64,000 nt of DNA from Theristus sp. LFF4_11. Lineage: Eukaryota > Nematoda > Chromadorea > Monhysterida > Xyalidae. Positions within the stretch are counted from its first letter, which is position 1; the number at the start of each line of letters is the position of its first letter. Made by a program: the position numbers and the translations under genes. The stretch covers positions 40,418 through 104,417 of the forward strand of contig JASANC010005093.1 in assembly GCA_030248135.1 (NCBI GenBank), written 5' to 3'. This document shows positions 1-11,805 of the stretch, piece after piece. A model generated the notes under the pieces. That model searched no databases, was not told the DNA's origin, and saw only the letters and a list, made by a program, of their open reading frames with translations.

Positions 1-1543
1 TAGAGTTGCTCATACAAGAAAACTAACCCAAAATCCGTGATCAGCACATTGAATTACCCTGGAAAAACCGTTTTCTCGTTTTTCATTTCTGGACCGATTT
101 CGCCAATTTCCACGGCCGATTCGCCCGAAATCGTCACGATTCAGTATCTAAAGTTGCTCACATAAGAAAACTAACCCAAAATTCGTGATCAGCGGATTGA
201 ATTACCCTGGAAAACACCCTTTTCTTGTTTTTCGTTCCTGGACCAATTTCGCCAACTTCCACGGCCGATTCGCCCGAAATCGTCACGATTCAGCATCTAG
301 AATTGCTCACGTAAGAAAACTAACCCAAAATTCGTGATCAGCGCATTGAATTACCCTGGAAAACACCCTTTTCTTGTTTTTCGTTTCTGGACCGATTTCG
401 CCAACTTCCACGGCCGATTCGCCCGAAATCGTCACGATTCAGCATCTAGAGTTGCTCACGTAAGAAAACTAACCCAAAATCCGTGATCAGCGCATTGAAT
501 TACCCTGGAAAACACCCTTTTCTTGTTTTTCGTTTCTGGACCGATTTCGCCAACTTCCACGGCCGATTCGCCCGAAATCGTCACGATTCAGCATCTAGAG
601 TTGCTCACGTAAGAAAACTAACCCAAAATCCGTGATCAGCGCATTGAATTACCCTGGAAAACACCCTTTTCTTGTTTTTCGTTTCTGGACCGATTTCGCC
701 AACTTCCACGCCCGATTCGCCCGAAATCGTCACGATTCAGCGTCTAGAGTTGCTCACGTAAGAAAACTAACCCAAATTTTGTTATAAGCGCATTGAAATA
801 CCCTGGAAAACACCCTTTTCTTGTTTTTCGTTTCTGGACCGATTTCGCCAACTTCCACGGCCGATTCGCCCGAAATCGTCACGATTCAGCATCTAGAGTT
901 GCTCACGTAAGAAAACTAACCCAAAATCCGTGATCAGCGCATTGAATTACCCTGGAAAACACGCTTTTCTTGTTTTTCGTTTCTGGACCGATTTCGCCAA
1001 CTTCCACGCCCGATTCGCCCGAAATCGTCACGATTCAGCGTCTAGAGTTGCTCACGTAAGAAAACTAACCCAAAATTCGTGATCAGCGCATTGAATTACC
1101 CTGGAAAACACCCTTTTCTTGTTTTTCGTTTGTGGACCGATTTCGCCAACTTCCACGGCCGATTCGCCCGAAATCGTCACGATTCAGCATCTAGAGTTGC
1201 TCACGTAAGAAAACTAACCCAAAATTCGTGATCAGCGCATTGAATTACCCTGGAAAACACCCTTTTCTTGTTTTTCGTTTCTGGACCGATTTCGCCAATT
1301 TCCACGGCCGATTCGCCCGAAATCGTCACGATTCAGCATCTAGAGTTGCTCGCGTAAGAAAACTAACCCAAAATTCGTGATCAGCGCATTGAATTACCCT
1401 GGAAAACACCCTTTTCTTGTTTTTCGTTTCTGGACCGATTTCGCCAACTTCCACGGCCGATTCGCCCGAAATCGTCACGATTCAGCATCTAGAGTTGCTC
1501 ACGTAAAAAAACTATCCCAAAATCCGTGATCAGCGTATTGAAT
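1..1543. repeat. 149-bp tandem satellite array, about 10 copies
   Basis: The motif TAGAGTTGCTC recurs at 1, 149, 298, 447, 596, 745, 894, 1043, 1192, 1341 and 1490, giving a period of 149 bp (148 once). Monomers are nearly identical over most of their length. The last one loses similarity after about 1543, and the array runs off the left edge, so its true length is unknown. The monomer length is close to one nucleosome. The array lies 5' of the last SRP54 exons and is probably intronic. Confidence 0.97.
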
Positions 1544-1569
1544 TCCTACGGACTAAACATTTCTGCTAT

Positions 1570-2130
1570 TTTTCGTAGCTCAGACAAAATTTGTAAGACT
1601 GAAAAAATGATACCCAGTCAAAATGCTACGAATTTTCAAAAAATGCACAATTTTGACCCAAAAAAATGCCCGGGCAAAAAATAAACTAAATTTTCAGAAT
1701 CTACGGATGAATTTACCCGAGGAAAAATTCTTGTTCAACTGTGAAAGTGTCCCAGCTAAAAATTGAAAGGGCGAACACTTAAAACCAGGTGACAACCCTG
1801 CGAACTTTCAAAAAAGCCCAATTTTTACCCCAAAAAGGGGTCGGGGCAAAAAATTAACTCATTTTTCCAAATCTACGGATGAAATTACCCTAGGAAACAT
1901 TTTTCTTCAACTGTGAAAGTGTCCCAGCTAAAAATTGATAGGGCGAACACTTGAAACCCGGTGAAAACGCTGCGAACTTTTAAAAATGCCCAAATTTTTA
2001 CCCAAAAAAGTGGTCGGGGCAAAAAATTAACCCATTTTTCCAAAACTACGGATGAAATTACCCCAGGAAACATTCTTGTTAGACTGTGAACGTGTCGCAG
2101 GTAAAAACTGAAAGCGCGAACACATGTTGA
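1570..2130. repeat. Degenerate ~173-bp tandem repeat, about three copies
   Basis: The marker CTACGGATGAA recurs at 1701, 1873 and 2046. Around it, blocks such as GGGCAAAAAATTAAC and AGTGTCCCAGCTAAAAA repeat at the same spacing of about 172-173 bp. Copies are more diverged than in the adjacent 149-bp satellite. The phrase GAATTACCCTGG/GAAATTACCC is shared by both repeat types, which hints at a common origin. Confidence 0.85.
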
Positions 2131-2570
2131 TGACATACCGGAAAAAAAAAAGAGATAGAAAAATAAGTAACACTGTTTTCAGAATAGGTTTTTCGTGTCT
2201 ACAGCGTATGAAAAGTAGTCGGATAAAAATTTTTTCGCGGCTCCAAGCACAACTTTGGGTGTTCGTTTCGTGTGCACAGAACCAAGTTTGTGGCTTATAC
2301 TATGCTCGCTGGAGGAAGCGAGCAAATTTGAAAAACGCGCGCGAGAGGATAACGGCTCATATAATGCGTGATGCGCTGTCCGCTCGCTGACGCTCGCTCG
2401 CGCATCCGCATGATTAGTCATAAAACTGGTTGGTGACCCTTTTTGTTCCACTGATGTTGAAAACTCGAAGGTACCGGCTTTTTACCGACTTTGTCTCTGT
2501 AGAGCGAGCCACTTGCATTCCGTGAGTCCTTCCATTCCATTCCACAAACGCCAGTGTCCTCGCAAACGAG

Positions 2571-2664
2571 TTTGTCTGTTTGTTTGTTGGGAATTTTTAG
2601 GCGATGTTTTTACCCAGGGCTAACCCAGAAAAGCGTCGAGCAGGGTGCCCATCGAACGAGAAAG
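2571..2664 (-). repeat. 3' fragment of tRNA-derived SINE
   Basis: The stretch matches the tail half of the SINE found complete at 18486-18682, 22242-22432 and 60770-60958. It contains GGCGATGTTTTTA and CAGGGCTAACCCAGA and ends in a TTG/TTTG-rich tail. The tRNA-like head is missing, consistent with a 5'-truncated or decayed copy. Confidence 0.75.
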
Positions 2665-2773
2665 GATGAGCATCAGAATTTTCTATGGGTCACCACAGAT
2701 TTCTGATATCGTTGTCGGTGACCGACGATTGCTATGTAACCCCTAGGACCGCGAATCCAATTTCCAATTGTAA

Positions 2774-3556
<783 letters not shown>

Positions 3557-4429
3557 TGCTGGATTGAGTGATTGATTCGGTTGTTGATGTGAATCGTTGA
3601 TTGTCTGGTTGATGGCACGTTTGTGTATGATGGATGAGCAAACTGGGTGATTGGTTGGTTGGTTCGAAATTGACCTGATTCGTTGGTTTAGGTATAGTTG
3701 AGTGGTCCGAGTGGTGAAAACTCTTTGACACTGCTGAGGGTTTTTTGAAAATCGTGCTTGGATCTTCTTGACTGATTGTTCTGCGCACTTTTCTTTCGTG
3801 ATCGTTGGGGCAGATGATCCTCTACCAAAAATATCAGTTTGGTATCCTCGTTCTAACGACTGAGAAACGTGCAGTGAAATGGCGTCGAGACCGAATACGG
3901 TATATACCATACCACACGAGAGCGAGTACGGTATATACCATAGCACACGCCACCCAGTGCATTCAGTTGCAAACCAGCCAATCACCTCGCAGCTTATGAA
4001 CTTGTTTTTCGGCCTTTGAGTCTAATTTCTTTTTGTTTTCATTTTCGTTTGCACACTGATTTCGACGTGGACATTCTCGAATTGTGATACTAAGAATTGA
4101 AAGAAAACTGATAAACTCGTGAATGAATCTGTTTTTTTTCTGTTGTTGTTGCTGTTTCAGCCCCTGCGTTTTTCTGTATTTATCAATTGTTGTGAAATAA
4201 TGTCTGAAAAAGATTTCTTATTCTGGCGGTGAAATAAAAAATGTATAGCAAAACAAACTTGCTTTTGAATGGATTTGGGTCACTTGAAATTTGGCGTGAA
4301 TCCGTTTAGTGTATACGGACGAAAAAAAACTTATTTTATTTGAAAAGTCAATTATTTTTTTCGCAATTAGAGTTTACGGTGCAAAGCGTATTCTTCAGTA
4401 GTCAATCGTGGTTTACCAATTGGCATACG
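3557..4429. other. SRP54 3' UTR and intergenic region
   Basis: No coding sequence is recognised. The first ~680 bp probably form the SRP54 3' UTR, ending near AATAAA at 4233-4238. A short direct repeat containing GGTATATACCATA occurs twice around 3898-3945. It resembles the palindromic element at about 7980-8020 and 26860-26900. Confidence 0.6.
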
Positions 4430-7400
4430 ATGTCGTCGTTGACATGCCCCAGTTGCGGGTCGGAGTCCGTGCGACATTTGGAAGGCACCAGCTACTGTTT
4501 GGTGTGCCATGAGCAGTTCCAGGTGAGTCGTATCTGATATTATAACGGTTTACAACATAAAAGTGATGAAACAAGCGCTGTTTGTTAGTTGTACAACGAC
4601 AAGGGAGTTCCGATTTTTTGGTGCGCGACAGATTCACCTATTAACAGTACACTCAATAGAACATGAATCTGGCGCGCTTCACTTCCACTTTCATTCTATT
4701 CAAATGGACACGTCATGAAAAATAAAACAATTGAAATAATTTTTCAGGAAACGCAAGAATACGGCGAGAATTATGATGACTCTGCGAACTACGTCAGTGC
4801 GATGGGCGCGCGGATCACGATAAAAGACGGTCGAAAGCGCACAGTGGATGGGGAAACAAAGGAAAAGGATGCTGGAAAAGCAGACGAGTTTGCGACGACA
4901 CAAACAAGGCGGATGCAAGTGATCGCGACGATACTCGGCAGCATCGCAGATCAGCTGATTGAGCACTTCAGGGTGCATCGCGTTGTGAAGGTGAAGTGCT
5001 GCTCTGACTGAAGACCGCATGCTTACTGCAACACTTAAGCGGCGTTCATGAAGCAGTATTCAATGACTGCGCAGCTGTGTTTTAACACAGCTATGCGATC
5101 ACCAAATACTGCTTCATGAATGCATCTTTGGTCGATTGTTGTCGAACACAATGATTGCGGTGATTCACTGGCCTTTATTAAACCCAATATATTCCGAATT
5201 GAATTTACAACGTTACCAAACTCCTGCATTTCTATTTGGTCGAGTTTTTTTTTGCAGGATTGGCTTCTGCGGTCATTCGTCGATTTCCTGGCGGTGCAGC
5301 GCGTGGCGTTTTGTGACGCCGAAGATTTGACGGCTGGTTGGCAGAAGATTTCACAGATGCACGAGAGGTGAATCCTGGAACTGGTGGAACTTTTCGGACA
5401 TTTTTGTTTCCAACGTTCAAGCAATCAACAATTCAGCTCGCTAATTGGAGCTTGGGGCTGTATCAGTGAACGAAGCAATTCATGCATGTAGCTTCGGAAA
5501 ACATCTTGACCACTCGAAAATCACTGATGCGGTGAAATGGCCGCTCTCCACAGGCTAACACTGAAGGGAACTTGGTTGCTTCAGAAAGCTGATTTGATTG
5601 AGCAAGTTGATGCAGTAATAAAGCTTTTACATAAAGCTCAGTCGGAGAACGTTTTTTCTTTGACCAATCATACAGTATGGCCGAATAAATAAGGCAGTTC
5701 ATCAAGGCGAGATCAGTCGCAGATCAGGAGTTGTCTTTTTTAGAAATGTCGAGATAATCTCCCAATCCCAATCGTGTGTGCAAAAAAGAAAGAATGAACA
5801 GATGTAGCACGAAGAGTCAATTTGGTTTGAAAAAAAAACACGTCAAATTTGACACACAACTGGGTTTCTGGACGTCTTTTCTTTCGTTAAAGTTTCGCGC
5901 GCTCCTTGCACCCTGAAAAAAGCTGCCATGTTTAATCGGCCATTCCGTACCTTCGGGTTTTTGGATCGAAAACTCTTTCGTATTATACAGTCGAACTCTA
6001 AATAATAGGCAGTCAATCAGCTGATTGGTTGGTGGTCACGCGATGCATGCTTTATGCACGTGACAGATTCCGCCTCAACAGCAGTACCTATACAGAAAGC
6101 ATGCATCACGTCACTATAGCCAATCAGCTGATTGTCTACAATTTAGAGTGCTCGACTGTATGACCAAAAAAGTCCACCGTTTTTCTGTGCTGCCCAGAAA
6201 GCAAGACCACCGCGAGATTGTCGAGGCGACTAGACAGCAGAGTCTCCTGAATTCACTGTTGGTCGGTGAACTGACTGTGTCGTTGGACATACAGGCGGCT
6301 GCTGAGGGCGGAGCTGAGGGCGGAGCTAATGGTGACGTCATGCATGAGGAAAAGATGCCACAGTTGGACGCGAAACTGATGCAAAGGGTGAGACGTGGTG
6401 AAAAAAAACAGTGATTTGATGAAGTACAGTCGAACTCTAAATTATAGGGAATCAGCTGATTGGTTGGCTTACAATATGCATGCTTTCTGTGCGAACCAAA
6501 CTCTGTGCCCACAGCAATGCCTGCTCAGAAAGCACACTTACCGTAGTCCTAACCAATCAGCTGATTCGCCATAATTTAGAGTTCGACTGTAATGTCTTCA
6601 CTCGCTCGGACGACCGGACATCTTTTGAACTCTGTTGTTGGGACACCGACCATAAATGACGCAAACTGAAAAACAGACACACAAACGCAAGTGCGTGCCG
6701 GTATGTTTGTTTGTTTGTGGCCGTGTGGGCTCGTGTACTATTCCGGCCCGAAGAATTCCGGCCCAGAGAATTCCGGCCCAGAGAATTCCGGCCCGGAGAA
6801 TTTTCGCCATCAAGAACAATATTAAACCACACAAAGTGATTTTTGGTAAATAAATTCTTAAGTGATTTTTTTATTTTTGTTTAGAACTTGCTTGCAGTGA
6901 CTTGTTGTAGGTTCCTAATCCTAAGCCAAGCCTTTTTGATAAGGTAAAAGAGTCACAAATTTTGTTCATGATAAAAAATTATTTAAAATTTAAAAAAAAT
7001 TTATTTGTAGTTTCTTTTTTCCAAAAGGTTTCACTTTCAAAAAAGCAAACAGGACAAACATCATTGAAAATACACTGTAACATGTGAACATCGATATTTT
7101 TATTTTATTATTTCATTACCAAAATCACTTCGTGTGCTTTAATATTGTTCGTACTGGCGAAAATTCTCCGGGCCGGAATTCTTCGGGCCGGAATTCTTCA
7201 GGCCGGAATTGTACCCCCCCGGCCGTGTGCTGTATTGAAAACGGAAGACACGTTATGTGCAGGTGTGAAACAAGTCTCATAGCGGTCTTCCGCGCCCGAA
7301 CCGTATTACCTGTTGCCAGTTTATTTTGTCCATGTTCCTGTTCCACGGATTTCTTTGGTGTACTTTTTGCAGATGGACGCACTGCGCGTTCGCGAGCCGC

Positions 7401-9846
7401 TCGTCTGTTGTCTCGTCTGGCTCGCCTGCGTGCACGCCGGTGCTCGATGGATTTGGATCACGGATATTGCGAGGTGCCAGCGTTCAATGTTGTTCAAAAA
7501 CATGGAAGAAATGTGAAAAGCACAGGGATTATCGGATTAGGTTTCAGGATTTTCAGACACCAACTGGTTTTGTGCATGACCACCAACGGATCATGTCAGT
7601 TGCCTTTATTTGCCTCAAAACAAATCAGTCTGTAATGGCATAAATTGCAAAAAAGGCCATGTGCTTTATTGTTATGTTTCGGTTTTTAAGGTTTTTTTGC
7701 GATTCCAGGTGGTTTCGCGAAGGCCGACTGAAGATCGACCGAATGCAGTGGGCTGACTCGATGGCACTTAGCAACCTCGGCACCAAGGATCTAACGTATC
7801 GGGATTGGCGGCATCCCGTAACGCCGAACTTTGTTCGTGCCGTTTTTTCTTTACATTAGTAGTTTTAATTGTCCTGTGTTGGTTTGTCTATGTGTCTTGT
7901 TTTATTGTCTTGTGTTGGTTATATTGTCTTGTGTCTTTTTGAAATCGAAACGAACCTGTAGCAAAGACAATTTACGATCGTGTCGAGACCGAATACGGTG
8001 GATACCGTACTCCACGTGTTGTGATTTATGCCAACGTTGATTAAGTTTTATGGTAAAAAATGATCGCAGGCAATCAGCGGCGGTGATCTGGTGGCAGCGC
8101 TGAATGCCACTTGTAAACTCATTGACTACCCTGTAAGACCGATTCAGTTTGATTTCGGCTCGGCCGTGAAACGCCTGTTGTGGATTGTCAATCTACCCGG
8201 TGGTGACTTTGGTTTTTTGTAGCGTTTTCTGCGTGTTTGTTTCGGCAGCAAGCTGATTGGACGGAGGAGTTCTGCTGAAAACGATGCGCGTTTTGCATAA
8301 TAGGCTTTGCTTCGGTCGCCACAATGATTTAATACAGGCTTATGATAGGGTTTAATTGGATTTTCGGCCTTTTGAACCGTTTTTTGTTTGTTGCGCTGAT
8401 CAGCGATCGTAGCAAATACTGCTGCTAACAACCACATCATTCATAATTTGTGCTGCATTCACACTTCAGCAGATCTACACTGCCGCGTGCACCATCTCTG
8501 TCGGCTGCATCCGCCCCGGTGCGCACTAGACCGTGACGTCATCGACCGGTTGTTTCCGTACGCGACCGAATTGTCGTCGGAGTTCGGCATCAACAATTTG
8601 AACGAACCGCTAAAGTGGTCTGATAAAGGTGAGAAGTCAGGAAAGGGAGATTTTTGGGCGCAAGTTATTCGGTGAAGTTTCAATGGCGCACACAGAACGC
8701 TCTGCGCCACTCGCTCGGTGTAATATTACGGGGTGCCAGTGCGTTTGTTTGATGGATCAGACACACTGGCACACCACATCCACACGCAATAAGCTGTCGC
8801 GGTCATAGATGTGTTTTTTGTTTGAGGTATTATTGTCTGACAACTTTACAATCAGCGATAAATCACGTTCATATGAGTAACAAACTGATCAACTGATTTT
8901 GCTCGACACATTGTAAGTGTCAGGCATATGCACAAGGAAAACCAGTGTCCAAGCCAGCATAGCTGGTCACACAGAAAAAAAACCGAAAATCTATTTCTTC
9001 AGTGAAACCATCGGATCACGATGAAATTCGCAACGGCTTCGGTCGGTTCACGTTGGAGTGCAAAGCGGCGGCGTACGTTCTGATCGCACTGAGACTCACG
9101 TTTGGACTGGACGATCAAACGGAGCACCGGTGGTCGAAGGTGGGCACGAGGGAGAGGGCGTAAAGATGAGTCTGTCGCGTCTGTAGCGCAGGTGTAGGGC
9201 TTTCGTCCACCGTTCTGTAGGGGGAAAGTTCGAACCCCGCTGCGGACAAAACACATAATGGAGAAACAAAAGTGACCAATAACATCTAATGGTCTGCTCC
9301 CTCCGAGAGTAAATTGGGCTCGGGGCAATATTGCCCGTTTCCGCCGGAGTTTGCTACCTTATGGTATCCGGAACCGGCGCGCGAACAAATAAAAAAATAA
9401 AAATTAAATACACAACGATGTTGTCTCCATTTCAAGATGCATTGGTGTTGATCAGAGTATGCTGACCCTGGTATTACCAGTGAACGATTGTTTCAAGCAG
9501 GGGGGGGCATGCAAAAACGTAGGAGGGAATCGTACAATTTGAGGAAACCGCTTCAATTTGTGGAAATCGCTGTGCAATTCACGGTGACTCATTGCTTCGT
9601 GGTACACCGTTGCACCGATGTGTGGTGTCTGGTGGCGACCCCATCCAAGGGCATTCGGCCCCTCTCCGCATATGCTTGAAAAGTCGTATCTTGTTCGTAA
9701 TAATACAGCGAGCAGTCGAGCACAACGAACGAAACGCGACGCGCAACAAGCGACGACGAAAACAGCGGGCGTTCGTGTTCGATGATTGGCTGCACCAGTT
9801 GACGCTGCGCGTGGAGCGCGCGCGCTATGGGCCCACGGACACGCTG
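4430..9846 (+). CDS. TAF1B: TAF1B/Rrn7-type RNA polymerase I initiation factor, exons 1-10
   Basis: TFIIB-like subunit of the SL1/core factor complex that recruits RNA polymerase I to rDNA promoters in the nucleolus. Exons: 4430-4522, 4748-4990, 5258-5367, 6198-6387, 7373-7473, 7709-7817, 8070-8112, 8473-8628, 9003-9139 and 9709-9846. Phases agree throughout if exon 7 ends at 8112; the stronger-looking donor at 8133 breaks the frame, so the exon 7/8 junction is uncertain. The N-terminus is an RRN7 zinc ribbon, Cys6-x2-Cys9-x13-Cys23-x2-Cys26. Family hallmarks follow in order: the cyclin-fold segment RWIWITDIARWFREGRLK-like across exons 5-6, the diagnostic LTFGLDDQTE in exon 9, and FVFDDWLHQLTLRVERAR in exon 10. 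The introns hold MITEs, an inverted-repeat element and a SINE. These ten exons give about 440 residues; the C-terminus lies beyond the retrotransposons (see 18163 and 20497). Confidence 0.85.
5039..5123. mobile_element. Hairpin MITE (TTCATGAAGCAGTATT family), TAF1B intron 2
   Basis: A near-perfect palindrome: the left arm GTTCATGAAGCAGTATT is mirrored by AATACTGCTTCATGAATGC around a short centre. It is preceded by TTAA. The same hairpin occurs at 19384-19556, 54901-54956, 62072-62154 and 62224-62303. It has no coding capacity. Confidence 0.85.
5988..6158. mobile_element. Tc1/mariner-type MITE, copy 1
   Basis: Terminal inverted repeats CAGTCGAACTCTAAAT and ATTTAGAGTGCTCGACTG are flanked on both sides by TA, the usual Tc1/mariner target duplication. 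The subterminal motif AATCAGCTGATTGGTTGG is also inverted. It sits in TAF1B intron 3, about 40 bp before exon 4. No transposase is encoded. Confidence 0.88.
6427..6589. mobile_element. Tc1/mariner-type MITE, copy 2
   Basis: Same family as 5988-6158, with termini CAGTCGAACTCTAAATTATA and TATAATTTAGAGTTCGACTG-like ends and flanking TA. It lies in TAF1B intron 4, 39 bp after exon 4, so exon 4 is bracketed by two copies. Confidence 0.9.
6735..7214. mobile_element. Inverted-repeat element with GGCCGGAATT minisatellite ends
   Basis: About 105 bp at each end form an inverted repeat. The outer part of each arm is a 14-15-bp minisatellite, unit near GAATTCCGGCCCRGA, four units on the left and three on the right. 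The inner part matches as AAAATTCTC...CACTTTG-like sequence in reverse complement. Both ends read GTAC at the boundary (6735-6738 and 7211-7214), a possible target duplication or terminus. The centre is AT-rich and noncoding. It is in TAF1B intron 4. Confidence 0.8.
7978..8022. repeat. Short palindromic dispersed repeat (GAATACGGTGGATACCGT)
   Basis: GTCGAGACCGAATACGGTGG followed by ATACCGTACTCCAC forms an imperfect palindrome in TAF1B intron 6. An inverted copy is at about 26860-26902 and related sequence is near 3885-3950. Its origin is unknown. Confidence 0.6.
9179..9405 (+). mobile_element. Second tRNA-like SINE in TAF1B intron 9
   Basis: A tRNA-like head at 9179-9247 has a plausible acceptor stem (GTCTGTA with TGCGGAC), a box-A-like TAGCGCAGGTGTAGGGC and a box-B-like AGTTCGAACCCC. 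Non-tRNA sequence follows and then an A/T-rich tail near 9390-9405. The D and T arms do not fold properly, so it reads as a SINE rather than a working tRNA gene. It differs from the (CAA)n-tailed SINE elsewhere in the window. Confidence 0.65.
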
Positions 9847-10170
9847 GTAAACGCCGACACTATGTGCACCTGCCAAATCTGTAGCAGGCTGTTCAGGTGT
9901 TGTTGTCGTTGTGGAAAAAGTGTCGCAGTGATTTGGCGTAAGACAAATTTGGTGTAGGCGAGCGGTACTTTTTAAAGCCACTTTCAAAATGCGAACTCTC
10001 GCTCACACTTGTTCGAACGCTGATGCGCTGTGTGCCCGACCGATGTGCGAAGTGCCGTGTCAAGTTTTTTTTTTGCTCAATTGTAGCCTTTTTTATTTTT
10101 TGTGCCCGTCGTCATTGTGTATTAGTGGGAACGTTTGTGTTCGTTTTTGGTCGTTACCGCCGTCGAGTTT

Positions 10171-11065
10171 TGTGACGTACTCTTTTGGTTATGAGGCTGA
10201 GAGCGGAAAAAGGCGGCCAGACTTGTTCCGAACTGAAAATGCTAACGCAAAATCACTCACCCTACAAACACAAGAGAGACACAATTAAATTTATTGATGG
10301 GATCTTTGAGAGATTGAGTTTGCCTACGTCTCACCAAATGATGGATCTAGACGGGTCGAACACTTGTTTAAGAGCTATGCGTGCACGTGAAAAAAATGAT
10401 GATGGTTCCAATTTGTATTGGTTGGGCTACCAACCTTCTGATGTATTGTTTTCACAGTACACGTTTGCAACCGGAGTTGCTATTTGGTTTGAAGCGACGA
10501 TATGGTTGAGATGGTGGAAGTTTATTTAAGTCGCAGTAAACTCTTAAATAAGATGAGACAATAATACACAAGTGACAGAACTATTTATACAATTTTAAAA
10601 CCTTCTAGAAAGAGCAGGTCCCACCCCCAAAAGATGCTCATTGGTTAGAAAACGAGACGCAAAAGTTTGTCTAACGGTGAAACAGGTTAAAATCTAGTTC
10701 GCGCAAGTAAGTGGAGCGCGAACTCCCTTGCGGCAAATTTTTGCGTCTGACTTTCAAGGTAAACTTTGAATGTTTGTTTACACGGCAATTAGTGTAATAG
10801 CCGTATTAAGAAATTCTCTTCTCCCCCGACAGTTTGGAGTCGCTTGGAGATCGACACTTCATATAGAGACATTACAGTTTTTTGAACATAACATTACTGC
10901 ACAAAATATATTACAACAAAAATATCATGACACAGAAATGTGCGCACGGTGATTTCGTGCGCGACATAATTACTGCGCGAAACGAGCGAACAGGGCAATT
11001 ATAATCACAAAAATATTTTCTAAAGTTTTGATGGATGACGCCGTTGCGTCGGCGGTCGCTCTTAC
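10171..11065 (-). repeat. Outer element 3' LTR, first part
   Basis: Matches 17145-18039 of the intact right LTR almost base for base. The match stops exactly at the duplicated TTAC (11062-11065) where the inner element inserted, and the LTR resumes at 14847. A 114-codon open frame on the plus strand (10185-10529, repeated at 17159-17503) is antisense to the element and has no recognised match. Confidence 0.93.
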
Positions 11066-11805
11066 TGTGACAAGGCCTACCTATTGCTGCGGGAGATTCA
11101 TTGCAACAATACAAAAATTCTATTCAAAAACTTTTATTTGCGAAGCGCCCGATAAAAAAATACACTGCGAATAACAACTGCGAATAACAAAAAAACACAA
11201 ATGAAACACGTTTTATATCAAAATTTTAGACAAAATAAAAATGAAAAGACATACATACAACAACAAACATTTTAAAAGAATTTGGATCACAAATAAAAAA
11301 AAACATGCGTTAAAAACATGCGTTCTGACGGCGGGCGGGCGTCTTGGCCAAAGGTTTGGTGCATTTTGTCGGCGTGCGTTTGTCGAATTCACGCGGTTAT
11401 CTAGAAAAAATAAGAACATTTTTCTAAAGAAGAAGAATGAAAACATTTTGTTTATGCGTTTGTGCGATCAAAAATTTATCTAAAAAATGCGATGGTGCCA
11501 TAGAGCTGCCGTAGAGCTAAGCACAAAGCTGGAGATTGCAAGATTGCGTCAAGCGTAGGCATGCCAGTGAGTGTGTGTATACAGTGATATTACACCGTGC
11601 GAGTAATATTACACTGTGCGCGTTAGCGCGATGTTTTGTGCATGTTTTGCACATGGGTGCCAGTGAATGTGAGAGACTGCGTGTGTTAATGCGAAAGTGC
11701 GTTTTAATGCGGGAGTGCGTGTGGTACATTAGATGGTGTGTTTGCGAGTGTGGTACCTTAGATGGTGTGTTTGCGAGACTGTCCCATGCGAGACTGTCGG
11801 GGATG

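Noticed and set aside
1..1543. Regular repeats that could suggest a CRISPR array
   Set aside because: Monomers are 149 bp and repeat end to end with no unique spacers, in an intron-bearing eukaryotic genome. It is a satellite.
9179..9247. A functional tRNA gene
   Set aside because: Only the acceptor stem and box-like motifs hold; the D and T arms do not fold, and a non-tRNA body and A-rich tail follow, as in a SINE.
10185..10529. A 114-codon ORF repeated in both outer LTRs (also 17159-17503)
   Set aside because: It is antisense to the element, lies inside the LTR, and has no recognisable protein features. It duplicates simply because the LTR does.
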